A stretch of DNA of 64,000 nucleotides from Nematopogon swammerdamellus. Its lineage: Eukaryota > Arthropoda > Insecta > Lepidoptera > Adelidae. Under the pieces are notes generated by a model. It worked only from the letters and a program-made list of their open reading frames with translations, was not told the DNA's origin and did not search any database. The translations under genes were made by a program, and so were the position numbers. Positions 24,401-35,112 of the stretch are shown piece by piece. Numbering within the stretch: the first letter of the stretch is position 1; the number at the start of each line of letters is the position of its first letter. The DNA lies in contig OX336345.1 of assembly GCA_946902875.1 (NCBI GenBank), positions 11,749,395 to 11,813,394 on the forward strand, in the 5' to 3' direction.

Positions 24401-27400
24401 CATTATACCTGAATAAACTGAATAAACCCATTGAAATTTTCCCAATAATGGGTCCCGACTGTTAAAGTCGCTATTTTCCGCATTATAGTTTATTATTTGT
24501 TTTATTATATGTGTGTATCGATAATGACACTATTTCAATGGTGTAGTTATTCAATATTACTTAACAGATTTCTAGACTACTGGACTTGTTTTTTTCTTTT
24601 CAGTTTTTATTTAAAGTTAATTTTTTACGCAGTCGGGTTTTTTTATTTTGTAAAATAAACTTTTTTTTACGATTTAGAATGATGAGCACACTGTGAATGA
24701 TAGCATCCCCACTAAGCAGACGACGAAATAAGGAGTGGCTGCAAGGGTCATGAAACGGCGGCCGTACAATAGAGATTTCAGTTTGTACAGAAGCCACGGT
24801 GACCATTTTGCTTAAGAAGGAAGTACTTAGTAGTTGTAGAGTACACAAAAAACATGGTATGTGATAATGATGAAGCAAGCAATCATGTATCATAGAACCA
24901 TTTAATAGATATGACTCCCTTCTTATATTACTAAGTAGTAGGGTTTAACCCGCCCGGGTTGGTACCACCGCACTGAATGAGAGGTCGGTCGAAACGGCTA
25001 TGTATATAGTTTGTGTTTTCCGTCCAGTTCAGTGTAGCCGGCATGATCGAAGGGAAGCACTGACATGGCTCCTAGCTCACCCGCTGCGTTATGGGCTAGC
25101 ATCACGGATGTTGTAGGTGATGAAGCCAACCTGTCAGTTGCCATAAAAAAAATCGCTGACCACCACGCCACCTTTTCCCCTCTAACCAACTCAAATGCAA
25201 AATGCGATGAAGACTTAGCTGTGACATATTTTATCATCATAAACAGTTGCACACATAAGGATTAGATACTTATCTATGTTTTAAATTGTTACCTAAGGCT
25301 CAATTGGGGGAAAGAGGATTACCGGTCTGATCCCGGTAATCTAGGATTATCTCGCGGGAATGTATAATCTCATCTTCTGCATCTGTGAGATACTTAATCC
25401 AAGATTAGTGGAAACATAGACAATCATAGGATAATCCTTCTTCCCTAAGGCGATGCAATTGTGTACTGAAAGTACTTACAGTTGTAAAAGTCTAACGGTT
25501 AAACTAATTTTAATACCAAACTATAATTAGTACGACAAAGTTTTTCAGATCGGCTGCCCCATTTCAAAACGTTCATTTCCCAAAAAAATTGTTTTTGCTC
25601 ATTTTTATAGCGCATTTTTAGACATCTGTCCTATGTATATATATTGCGTTTTGAACAGGGACAATCGAGGTGTAATAGAATAGTCCGATATTTCCGGCAG
25701 TGTAGCCGACACGACCAATAGGAAGCACTAACATGTGGGGCCGGTACTTTAAAAGAATAGCCCTACTGCATCTCTCCCCGTGTATGTCGTAAAAGGCGAC
25801 CAAGGGATAATGTATGACCCCTTATATTACTAGGTGGTAGGGTTTTACCCGCCCGGGTTGGTTTCACCGCACTGAATGAAAGGTCGGTCGAAACAGCTAC
25901 CTATGTAAATAGTTTGTGTTTTCCGTCCAGTTCAGTGTAGCCGGCACGACCGAAGGGAAGTACTGACGTGGCACCAAGTTCACCCGATGTTATGGGCTGA
26001 CATCAGGGATGTTGTAGGTGATGTAGCCAACCGTGTCAGTTTCCATAAAAAAGAATATGTTATCGCACCGAGTTCTAGAAGCGGCGAGATGTATTGGACT
26101 CACACTACGGGTGTAGGCAACCATATTAGAACAAGATCCATTTCTGAAAAGCCTTCAAATAACGGTTTCCGTGGGACATAGCTCGGCCATACCGACAACT
26201 GGTATGTACGTGTTCGGGCTGTTCTCCTGAAAACCATAAGTGCGGTAGTCACTTTCTAAAATAGTGGAGGGGATAGTTATGACGTCATAAAGATGGCGGC
26301 CGGGCCTGTCATTCTAGGCGGTATATCTCGATAGTTACTCGACCGATTTCCTTCATTAAGGTGTCAAAAAAAAGCTAATAGAATGTGGGTTATTCGATCT
26401 CTTACAATAGTTTATGTTAAACTAATACGAAACTAAATATTTACAAAAAACTGACAATTCGAAAAAAAATATTTTTTTATTTTTTAAATAGCTCGGTAAC
26501 CATCAGGATTTTGGAAATTTAGGTTATAATAAAGCGCATAGCTGTATTCAAGAGGATCATAGTGAACTTTAAATCATAACGATAGAGTAATAAACAACGG
26601 AGCTACAGTCATTTAAGTGAGCATTGGTAGCGTCAAGCTCGGCGCGGTAACGTAAGTACCTACTGTTGACGACTCGGCCGACCGCAAATATACCAATACC
26701 GAAGATCACCATCCATTGAGATTTTCATATAATTTTTTTGTTTCTGAATTAGGACATATCTTTAAATATGTTAAGATACCTAGGTATGTAAGTTTTGAGT
26801 ACCTAATGTATGTAAAGACTTTCTGTACTAAATTTTATAATTTTTTTCGACAATTCTGTCTTTTTACCCGACAGCGACGTTAGGAGGAGTGTAATGTGTT
26901 AAGGTCTAAAGTGTGAATCTGTGTTTCTGTACATACATATATTACAGTTCGGAACTCTGCCCCAATTACTTCATAATGACTGGAAACGTGGCCATGTCTG
27001 TGCTATACTACATTGGTCGCGGTCCGGTCCCGCTCGCCGTCGCACTATTGGCCAAAGTGCCACTTTTCGGTCATAAATCTGTATCTTCTAAACTAGAATA
27101 CCTTCCTTGACAATTTTTTTTATGGTATTACTTGAATAGTTAATCTTCAAAAAACAGTAACATTTGATTGCAAATAATATTTATTATTAATAAAAAAAAA
27201 TCCTAAAATATAAAATAATGTATTTCTAAACTATGAAAATAAGATAAACAATTATTATGTTTATTTACCAATAAAGTATCAACTTTTATATAATATTCAC
27301 TAATAAAAACATTTTCGTACCTATAATTGTGATAAATAAAAAATTAAACATTAAATATTAAACGCATTAAATGCGCTTACAGGATAGCACCTGTTTTTTG

Positions 27401-30400
27401 CTTCCTGAATTTTATTATAAGAAGGGAAGACGATGGAGTACCTTTCCAATAAACAGCTTCACAAATATTTTTATTGCACTTTAGTCAGATCTAAATCTAT
27501 GAAGACACTAAAGCTTCATCGTCGTTGAATTGAAAAAAATTTGGAGAATTTCCTTTGATAATTTCATTGCAGTTTTTCTTGTTTTATTGAGTTGCGTACG
27601 ACACGTATTATTTTAACATTGGAGGCTTCATCTTTTTCGCCAATTGAATTCACTCCTTTAATGTACTCGTATGAATGATAGACGTTGTCCAAACCCGATT
27701 CCCCAAAAAGTTTCACAGCTTTACGATTTTGTATACTCTCTGATGAAATTGCGTAGTCCTTGCAAGGTCGATCGGACAAAATGTAATGCTCCTTTATATA
27801 TTTTTTGGCACTTGAGATAATATGGTTCCATTTTTCAAGAAACACAGTGGATAGCTCACCTTTAGAATACTTGAAAGACGCCATATAGTTTCAGAAACAC
27901 TACACTGCACTCATCTGGCACGAATATTCAGGCAGTACAGTGTGTAAATGTACCACCCCTCACAGAATGGCTTATATTCGTACGAAAAAAATGTGGCGTG
28001 TGTAATATCTCCTTACACTCTGTGGTTCAGAAATGGTGTGCAAAACATAAATAACACAAAACACACCTGGTGTAAGTACATATATAATCATAGCATAGTT
28101 TTAACCGCAATTGTTTCCGTTACGAAGTAGCTATACCTACCGTGAGAATGCTGAGGTTGTAGTGTATTTTCTTTGCATAATTTATACATTCAGTCTCTTA
28201 AATCAGTACTCTTATGTTAACTTTTCAAATAAAATCATTTAAATTCAGCCTGGGTAGCTCAGTGGTGCGGTCGGTGTTAAGACGAGACGGAAGTTACCTT
28301 TCTCCATACTCCATACAAAATCGTCTTTCGGCATTTATGTTATCTCGCCCCCTAAACCTTATCCGATTATTAAATTTTTTTTATTAGGTAGGGCTTATCC
28401 CGTCCGAGTTGGTACCACCGCACTGAATGAAACGTCGGTCGAAACCGCTATGTAAATAGTTCGTGTTTTCCGTCCAGTTCAGTGTAGCCGACATGAAATG
28501 AAGGGAAGAATTGACATGGCACCTAGTTCACACGGTGTTATGGGCTGACATCACGGATGTTGTAGGAGGTGTAGCCAACCGTGTCAGTTTCCATAAAAAA
28601 TTTATAAAATAAAATTTAAAAAAATTCATTCACGCGAACGCTCCGAGCGTGCGAACAGCACGCATATTTTTTTAATTTTCGTGCCAATTTGCAAAGTTTT
28701 GCAGAAAGTTGTTTATTGATTCTAAATAAACAGTGTACTGGCTATATAAAACCATTATAATATTCACCCGGACAGACCCTGATACCATTTGAAAGCTTAG
28801 ATGAAAATTGTAGTTTTAGATAAATTTCGCGTTTTCGTTAGTGCTTTAAATAAGGAATGATATCTTTAAAAAACCCAACACAGTTACCATTACCTAAAAT
28901 GCTTTTCGAATATGTATGGGTTTCTATATGTTTACCTAAGTATTTTTGAGAAAAATATACATAAAATATATGCGCTCCCTTAATATGCGGATGTTTGCGC
29001 AAAGAATTTGTTGAACTTTCAAGCGTCATATAACTGAGGAAAGTCAACTAAAATCTAAAATATGTACGTATTAAACAAGTACATTTCATGGCCTATCGAA
29101 CCAACTCATTACCCCAGGTGGTATGTTGCCAAAACCATTTTTGCCAGTTGCTTATATGGGGGCTGTCCATAGTGCGTCGCCGCGCGCCCGACCGCTACAG
29201 CCAGCTTGACGCTACCAACGATCACTTAAATGACTGTAGCTCCGTTGTTTATAACTCAATCGTTATGATTTAAAGATCATTATAATCGTCTTGAATATAG
29301 CTATGCGTTTTATTATAACCAAAATTTCCAAAATCCTGATGGTTACCGAGCTATTTTAAAAATAAAAAAAATATTTTTTCCGAAATGTCGGATTTTTGGA
29401 AATATTTAGTTTCGTATTAGATTAACATAAACTATTGTAAGAGATCGAATAATTCTCATTCTATTAGCTTTTTTTTGACACCTTAATGAAAGAAATCGGT
29501 CAAGTAACAATCGAGATATACCGCCTAGAATGACAGGCCCGGCCGCCATCTTTATGACGTCATAACTATCCCCTCCACTATTTTAGAAAGTGACTACCGC
29601 ACTTATGGTGTTCAGGAGAACACCCCGAACACGTACATACCAGTAGTTGGTATGGCCGAGGTATGTCCCACGGAAATTACCTAAATTTCACTTGGATCCC
29701 GCTCTATATAAGGTTTCATAAAAACTAATTTAAATATAACAGTAACATTGCATCCCTACGCGCTGGACCAATCGGTCCTGCAGATCTTTACTGGACGTCG
29801 TTCGTTAGACACCTTATGGTTGGCTCGGCGCTACATATCGTGGTTAAAAAAAAAAACGGGCAAACTCACGTAAAAACACGGATTCTGCGGAGATCTCTCA
29901 GAGACTCGCAACAAAACAACGCGAACCACACGTCGTCGCCGAGAGATGCCTGAGAGAAACCTGATCGCTCAGTGAGCTGGTTTTTGTTACGGGACGTATA
30001 ATAACTCGCTGAGTGAGTACTACACAAGCAAAGCATGCAAAAGCACGGAACAGCTATCGTCATACATTGCGTGCCTACAATTCATTTCGTTACACACAAC
30101 ACAATCTAAAATATGACAACGATCTCACCCAAAACCGTAAATGTATCGACTTCCCTACTCGGCATGAAACGCCAGCATACGCCCTCCTCTTGCGCGCCGC
30201 AACGCTCTTACGACCCGCTCCTACTGTCAGTTGACACTTGTCATGTGAGTCCTGCCTGACCCTTTTGGCGCTTTTTCGTTGCAGATCATAAACCCAACTA
30301 CCTAGTTGGGTTTATGAAATTAAAGTAAGCTAAGGAAGCCGATTGTGTGAGGGAAGGTGGTTTTGAATTGTTTTAAACTTATCATGGTGAGTAGGTATTA

Positions 30401-32570
30401 TTGGAATTGTATATTTATGACTTCTTCTGCTCAAGGAGTTGATGCACTGTCTATAATTTTGAACTGTTTGAATCCCTGACACAAGCAAAGCCGTGAGGCG
30501 GAAGGTCAAACACCTCGCAGCGACAACTCTGCCGCGGTATACGGTGTACCGTATACTGGGTGAAGTTTCGTTCACAAATATAACTTTGTTGGACAACCAG
30601 CCCCAAGTTACTTATTACTTACTAGCTTTTGCCTGCGGCTTCGCTCGCGTGAAATTCGTATTTAAAAAGAAGAAAGTAAGTAAGCCCGCTACCCTACCTT
30701 TATTTCGGCGCGCGGAACAAATCGGTTTGTATGAGAGCCACATCTTAGCGTAAACGAAACTGAATTTTATTTAGCCTATCCTGTGTCCCGCATAGTTAAA
30801 TGTGCTTTTACTTAAGTTTCATAGAGTTCGGATGATCGGTTTAAGAGTTATGGAGGAACATACATACATACATACTACAGAAAATATTTCTAAAAATAAA
30901 AAAATAATTACCTACTTACAAATAGTCAAGCATTTCTGTGAAATACTTTAAAGTTTTGTGTGTAAAGTAGAATCACGCTGTGTATAGATTTAATCATTGC
31001 CATCAGAGCAAGCCACCCTATACAAGACAATGGCGCGGCGCCTCCATTGATGCCATTGAATACGTAATGGCTAATAAAGCCGACAGTTGAAACTTGGAAT
31101 GAGAGAGAAAGGACATAAAATCTCTATAAAACTGGCACGTTTGTATAGAAACTGAAAACTCTCTATCAACAGCGAAGGTTGAACAGAGCAGATCACACAC
31201 TGTTGCACATAAGTAGGTAAAATATTTTAAAACATGTAGGTAGGTACGTACTACCTATTTACTTAGACTTTGAATTTATATTTGTTATAATCAGTTATTT
31301 AATACACATCATTGGTTACACATAAACATAAAGTATTCGTAGGTTTCTATCGATTTCAAGCGATTTGTTTTTTATTTTTACTTCAATGATAAATGAAAAC
31401 GCAGTAATTATTATGGTAAAACTCTGCTTATCTATCCACCGACATAAATTTAGAAAGAAACCTACATATACAATATAACAGGAAATTTGGAAAATGTAAG
31501 TAGGTGTTTCAAATTCTTTATTTTTCATACGCATAAATAAACAAACGGTAAAAGTTACTGAAGGTTTCACTGTTATATTCTGTCACTTCTCAAGATGGTT
31601 TTTTAGATTATAAATTTTAAACGCTGCTGCCCGGCTGTGTGCAAACGCGAAGCGAATTCGCGGGGAAACACTAGTAGTAACATGATATTAGATAACTACA
31701 CTTATATCTATAACATTTTTTTTTTTATGGAAACTGACACAGTTGGCTAATTGCTGATGGATTGAAGATTGAATGCTCAGAATCGGTAGGTAAACTATAT
31801 AATGTAGGTATACTTCTCGCCAACCGCTGCGACATACGACCAACAGTTTCCTCCTACCCAGAGGCTCGATCAGGGGTTTTTTTACATTTCGTTGCCTACA
31901 AGTAACGTGTTCAAGGAAATATCTGTTAGTAAAAAAGATCCAGCGCCTCTAGCGAACCAGCTGGTACTAAAATTGCCATACAAATTATTTACTTGAGCAC
32001 ATACTTGTACGAAATGAAATGTAAAAAAATGTCATAATTTTACGTTAAGCGCCGACTGGGACGGTTGCTATAGATGGAAAGTTTCCTAGGAACGTACGTC
32101 GTTTCTAGTTTCAGGGTCATACTCAGATCAGTGCCACTTCCTTCGTCTGTTGTGAGAGCGTGACCGATTTTTTGTAAACATACGGAGTATTGTCCATAAT
32201 TTGCCGGATACTCTTAATACACTAACACGCTTCGCACTGCAATTTGTAGGAGTAGTGCCCCTAGGCATTACATAAAGTTTGACACTCTCTCTTCACATGG
32301 GCAAAATTGTTTCAGGGTCTTTCAAATAAGAATATCACTACAATTACAACCCGTCCCATTCACGGATTGCCGCTGACGCCGCTGTGAAATCACTCAAGCG
32401 GAAGCATCAAATTGTATTCCACGGAGCGGCAAACTTGAATGAGACGGGTTGCACTTAACACAACACGAGAGAGATAAAAATCAATTTGACAAGGCAAAGA
32501 GTAAGGTACGAACAGAGTAACGGTACTCACGCGCTATGCAAAGAAACAAGCGTACGAACACGAGCGTCAT
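18252..32570 (-). CDS. Secreted Ser/Thr-rich protein with Kazal-like cysteine domain (three exons)
   Basis: Joined on the minus strand: 32570-32531, 21066-20224 and 18409-18252, giving 346 residues with matching phases (1, then 1). Residues 1-20 (MTLVFVRLFLCIALFSTW...) look like a signal peptide, so the product is probably secreted. Residues about 60-210 are rich in Ser, Thr and Pro, a mucin-like linker open to O-glycosylation. Residues 247-304 hold eight cysteines (249, 252, 256, 263, 283, 287, 291, 304). The CTKPVGSDDD...FPSIC..DC..NC and YEKVADGRC ends resemble Kazal-type/follistatin-like domains of insects. A basic, Lys/Arg-rich tail follows. Kazal domains usually inhibit serine proteases, but the reactive site cannot be assigned here and this one may not be inhibitory. 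Intron 1 is 11.5 kb and full of transposons. Confidence 0.75.
18890..19260. other. Intron 2 of the Kazal-like gene, no coding seen
   Basis: AT-rich with a doubled 'cctgtgaaccgatt' motif at 18998-19038. Part of the 1.8-kb intron 18410-20223, which contains no recognisable gene. Confidence 0.4.
20075..20190 (-). repeat. Old F1 fragment
   Basis: It keeps 'gcgcttccctttggtcgtgcc' landmarks of F1 with heavy divergence, and lies just downstream (in transcript sense) of the exon 2 donor of the Kazal-like gene. Confidence 0.5.
20224..21066 (-). CDS. Kazal-like gene exon 2 (main exon)
   Basis: It runs from the acceptor tttcag|TA at 21066 to the donor C|gtgagt after 20224. It encodes the junction to the signal peptide, the Ser/Thr/Pro-rich linker (for example SSPSTSLSPSTSSVIS) and seven of the eight cysteines of the C-terminal domain. 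It is 843 bp and open throughout. Confidence 0.85.
21870..21975 (+). repeat. Dispersed repeat 'acccgactgcg...' with TATG run
   Basis: 'tacccgactgcgcgacg', 'ggagggtaatgtgttt' and a TATG run resemble 26865-26935 and 52115-52165. Probably a retroelement tail. Confidence 0.45.
22641..22998. mobile_element. Fold-back element in Kazal-like intron 1
   Basis: Inverted arms of about 90-100 bp are seen: 'gttttcttttaaaaagttt', 'tttacgccctttcca', 'tcactatgtg' on the left and their complements at 22910-22998. The centre is about 160 bp. The open frame across it has no recognisable features. 'acagggtgttcggcac' at 22276 may belong to a neighbouring element. Confidence 0.7.
23219..24233. mobile_element. Inverted minisatellite element with CTAGT-type ends (copy A)
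   Basis: The outer ends are inverted copies of 'cccgcgg.ttcgctcgcgtg' and the right end closes in 'gcaaaagctagt'. Inside, a unit containing 'ggcgaggccgaaggccgagc' and 'aaagtaagtaac' repeats every 68 bp on the left (starts near 23345, 23413, 23481, 23549). It reappears in reverse orientation from about 23765 to 24180 (cores near 23815, 23883, 23951). An F1 fragment interrupts it at 23598-23697. A second copy is at 59986-61370. No transposase is encoded. Confidence 0.75.
23598..23697 (+). repeat. F1 fragment inserted in the minisatellite
   Basis: It begins 'ggaagcactgacgtggcacc' and ends 'cgtgtcagtttccaaaaaaaa', the 3'-most 95 bases of F1 with its A-tail, flanked on both sides by 68-bp units. 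Confidence 0.7.
24911..25150 (+). repeat. F1 retroelement tail
   Basis: It runs from 'atgactcccttcttatat' to 'cagttgccataaaaaaa' and ends in an A-run on the plus strand. It differs from the consensus at several sites ('cactgacatggctccta'). Confidence 0.75.
25290..25460. repeat. Possible short MITE
   Basis: Weak inverted ends ('ggggaaagaggatta' and 'taatccttcttccc') surround several internal inverted words such as 'attaccgg'/'ccggtaat'. There is no clear target duplication. Confidence 0.3.
25736..26052 (+). repeat. F1 retroelement tail, nearly full
   Basis: It starts 'gtggggccggtactttaa' and ends 'cagtttccataaaaaa'. It is preceded at 25691-25735 by a second F1 fragment ('ttccggcagtgtagccgac'), so two copies are joined or nested. 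Confidence 0.8.
26166..26639 (+). repeat. Left 474-bp inverted repeat arm
   Basis: Complementary to 29203-29676 along its length, with scattered mismatches and small indels that balance out. It contains the palindromic word tgacgtca. Confidence 0.8.
27564..27884 (-). CDS. Hypothetical 106-residue protein inside the long-TIR element
   Basis: The frame opens MASFKYSKGELSTVFLEKWN and ends NSIKQEKLQ, then TGA. It is Lys/Ser/Glu-rich and probably soluble, without a signal peptide, membrane segment or cysteine motif. The mixed composition resembles a real protein more than random AT-rich sequence. It is the only plausible coding frame between the two arms, so it may be a relic of the element's own gene. 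It does not look like the DDE core of any transposase I know. A donor-like AAAG|gtgagc lies within codons 8-10, so it could also be part of a spliced gene. Confidence 0.35.
   Translation of the reverse strand: MASFKYSKGELSTVFLEKWNHIISSAKKYIKEHYILSDRPCKDYAISSESIQNRKAVKLFGESGLDNVYHSYEYIKGVNSIGEKDEASNVKIIRVVRNSIKQEKLQ
28258..28610 (+). mobile_element. SINE-like unit: tRNA-type A box joined to F1 tail
   Basis: It begins with 'gggtagctcagtggtgcgg', a good tRNA A box (TAGCTCAGTGG), followed by about 110 bp and then F1 sequence from 28383 ('ggtagggcttatcccg...') to the A-run at about 28600. No B box is evident. It lies inside the long-TIR element. Compare 55745-56117. Confidence 0.6.
29203..29676 (-). 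repeat. Right 474-bp inverted repeat arm
   Basis: Reverse complement of 26166-26639. The outer end is 'tatgtcccacggaaa'. Confidence 0.8.
29750..29860 (+). repeat. LINE 3' end with A-run
   Basis: 'gcatccctacgcgctggacc', 'cctgcagatcttt' and 'agacaccttatgg' match 8880-9178 with an internal deletion. It ends in an 11-base A-run. Confidence 0.65.
30287..30316. repeat. Perfect 14-bp-arm palindrome
   Basis: 'cataaacccaacta' is followed by cc and its exact complement. Function unknown; it could be a recombination footprint. Confidence 0.5.
30625..30690 (-). repeat. CTAGT-type terminus (inverted)
   Basis: 'actagcttttgcctgcggct' followed by 'tcgctcgcgtgaaattcgta' is the inverted element end seen at both minisatellite elements, here alone, with 'agaaagtaagtaag' after it. 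The following 30700-30880 ('cctatcctgtgtcccgcat') matches 23070-23130 in reverse. Confidence 0.55.
32347..32451. repeat. Possible 105-bp MITE near the Kazal-like gene start
   Basis: The 16-bp ends 'caacccgtcccattca' and 'tgaatgagacgggttg' are inverted with one mismatch. It sits 80 bp from exon 1 in the first intron. Confidence 0.4.
32531..32570 (-). CDS. Kazal-like gene exon 1 (signal peptide)
   Basis: On the minus strand ATG begins at 32570 and reads MTLVFVRLFLCIA, then C|gtgagt. Phase 1 joins exactly to exon 2 so that the hydrophobic stretch continues LFSTWGIG. The exon is only 40 bp, but signal-peptide character, donor and phase all agree. Confidence 0.65.
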
Positions 32571-33049
32571 GGCGCGTTGTTAAACACTGAGTGATGTTGT
32601 TACTTGACTGACTGACTGACGTTGGGTCTTGCTTGGGTTACGTTACGTTATAAACATTACGTTATACACGCAGCGCACTGAGTCGGTATCTCGATAACCA
32701 CATACACCTCACTGTATACGGCACTGCAAGTCGCTTCCGTTATTCAAAAAACACTTAAAGTTGTACTATCTCCGTCAGTGTGAAGTCAAAAGCTAAAAAA
32801 TCCTTTAATTCTGAATGGACAAGTATGTATGTATATATTTAGGTATTATGTATTATATAAATTGTAATTCATATGTATTTAATTTAATCTATAAATAGTA
32901 ATTTATACGTATAATTAACTAGTATGTACTTATATGTAGTGTATATTATAGTATATTATAGTTATTTTCCTTATATTATATTTTACATTCCCACACTCAA
33001 GTCTTTTGCTACTACCTACTTATATCTCGCAACATACGACTCTCAAACA

Positions 33050-33176
33050 TCCAAAGGTTGACTGGGAGAAATCCCTGTAAGGGATAAGTCCGCCTTTGCC
33101 CCTCATGTAAATTTCTTATTGTGTGTTTATGTTAAATGTTTTTTGGAGCAATAAAGTATTTCTATCTATCTATCTA
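33050..33176 (+). repeat. LINE tail ending in aataaa and (TATC)n
   Basis: 'ggttgactgggagaaatccc' and 'gggataagtccgcc' are the reverse of the tails at 11108-11190 and 40010-40100. It ends 'aataaagtatttc' and a TATC run. Confidence 0.6.
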
Positions 33177-34539
33177 CACTTAAATAATGGTACCTATCGT
33201 GGGCGCAGTTATCACTAATTTTAAAATTAAAAAATATGCAACAACATGAAATAATAAATCTAATAAGTAATAACAGCTAATAAAATCATCCATCTATTGC
33301 CCGTTATGGATGCCGCTGGATGGCGACAAAGTACCTACTCGTATTTTTTTATTGAAGAATTTTGTCATAATTTAGCGACGTATATTATTGTAACAATAGT
33401 AGAATAATATACGTACGATGTATCTGTTATGAGATAAAATACACTACCTCCTGTCCACGGTACGTGTACGAGATTTTAAGAAATGTAGGTATTCCCACCT
33501 GCAAATATTTATTTTAAATTCGCAATCTTCAAACTATATGAATTAACTCAGTGTATTTTGCGTGCTTTCTAACTGCAAATTGAATGTTGCTAGACTGCAA
33601 GCTGCAACTGCAAAATCTTGTTAAAATTTCGGACACACAAGCCCCATCAATCTGCCTGGAGCGTACATACGTTCAACGGGGGCGAACGATATATTGGTCG
33701 AATTGTTTGGTTGGCTGGTTTCATATTGTTCCATCGCTTCTGAATATCAAGCCAGCCAGCCGAATCAATCAGCTGACAGGCAGGTGAAGAGTAGATCGTA
33801 CCGTAAAGTTATTTATACATAGGTACAGGACGTCCCAGATCGACCGCACGTCCCAGATCGACCGCACGAATTACCACAACGCGATTCCTTAGCAAGCTAC
33901 AAGTATTTTTATTTGTATGCGGCAAGGTGGGTGAATTTTGAAAATTGCCGTCTCAAATTCTTCACAAAATATCTCACTCGATGTAGTTTGAAGAATAAAA
34001 ATTTTTCAAAGTTTGACAATGCGGCGCGGCGCCTGGCGCCTGGAATTTAGATCTCATAAAAAATCTAGCTTATGTATGACACTGATACATATCGTGGGCA
34101 CAAATTATCACTAATTTTAAAATTATCGAGACGAATTCAACAATGTCTCAAAACATGTTGAAATCGGTTACGTAGTTTAGTTAACTCAGTGTATGTAACA
34201 TACATATACGCCTCCTTTCGGCTTCGCCGTAGTCGGGTAAATAGTATAGGTGAGAACGATGATGCCTGCCGCACAACTGCTCTGTTTATTTTGTACTTTT
34301 TCATCTAACATTCCTAGAAGGTTAAAAGTTTCCCGACATCCGGTAATTTTACTTACTTACTTGTTAGTGAGATCGCGACTGGCCACTATGTGTGCGTTCC
34401 ACTCGATGAGAACCTTCTGTGCATTCCTGCGTGCGGCGCGTACCTCAGCGTTGGTATTCTTTGTTTGCAGAATGAAAACAAAAGTTCTATATAATACCGT
34501 TTGACTCATGCTGTGATATTTTGTGACTAATATAGTCAA

Positions 34540-34650
34540 TATCGGTCCACTGCTGGACATAGACCTCTCTCAAGGCACGCCACCACACGCGGTCTTCCGC
34601 TCTTCTCATTCATCCACTCCCGGCTACAGGCTGATGATGATGATGATGAT
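34540..34650 (-). repeat. LINE tail with 'ccactgctggacatag' and GATGAT run
   Basis: 'ggtccactgctggacatag', 'aaggcacgccacca' and a GATGAT run at about 34632-34650 form a well-known type of lepidopteran retroelement tail, written here in reverse. Confidence 0.55.
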
Positions 34651-34884
34651 AGTCAATAGTTGTATATGGTTGGACTGTCGGTTGAAGTGATTGACCGATT
34701 GAAAATTTATACTTACAAATATTCTACATTTTCACAACGCAGATCAACGTACCTATATATATTTTTTTGGACTTGCAAGAAACTCATTGTCATCTAAAAT
34801 GTCAACTTGTGTTACATAAAAGCATCCTCTGCCCAATGAAAATATATATATAATATATGTTTTGCTCGTGTTAATTCTAATTGG

Positions 34885-35112
34885 ACTGGACACCCAAGCT
34901 CAAGTGGCAGTGGGCTGGGCACGGCAGACGACGACCGTTGGAGTAACCGTATCTGGCGGCGGCCGTTGACAGGAAAACGGAGTGTAGGGAGACCGCCCGC
35001 CAGGTGGACGACGACATCAATTACGTCGACGGAAACCAGTTGTTCCGTACCGCTGAAGTCCTGAAGAACTCGAGGAAAATTGCATAGGCGTATGTCCAGC
35101 AGCGAGCGATTA
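34885..35112 (+). pseudogene. RTE-like reverse transcriptase C-terminal remnant
   Basis: 'caagctcaagtggcagtggg' with the following 'ctgggcacg...' gives KLKWQWAGH-like sequence. 'gcgtatgtccagcag' matches the VQQW end seen at 12405-12682 and 39117-39480. It is heavily frameshifted. Confidence 0.6.

Larger units (their letters stand above)
26166..29676. mobile_element. 3.5-kb element with 474-bp terminal inverted repeats
   Basis: The left arm 26166-26639 and right arm 29203-29676 are inverted copies of equal length (474 bp). They start 'tttccgtgggacata' and share 'gtatgtacgtgttcgg', 'tatgacgtcata', 'gccgccatctttatgacg' (on the right) and 'ggtaaccatcaggatttt'. The interior holds a 106-codon open frame on the minus strand (27564-27884) with no recognisable match. 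The element lies in intron 1 of the Kazal-like gene. Long-arm DNA elements of this kind are normally mobilised by a transposase supplied elsewhere; I cannot name the superfamily, and no target duplication is obvious. Confidence 0.75.
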
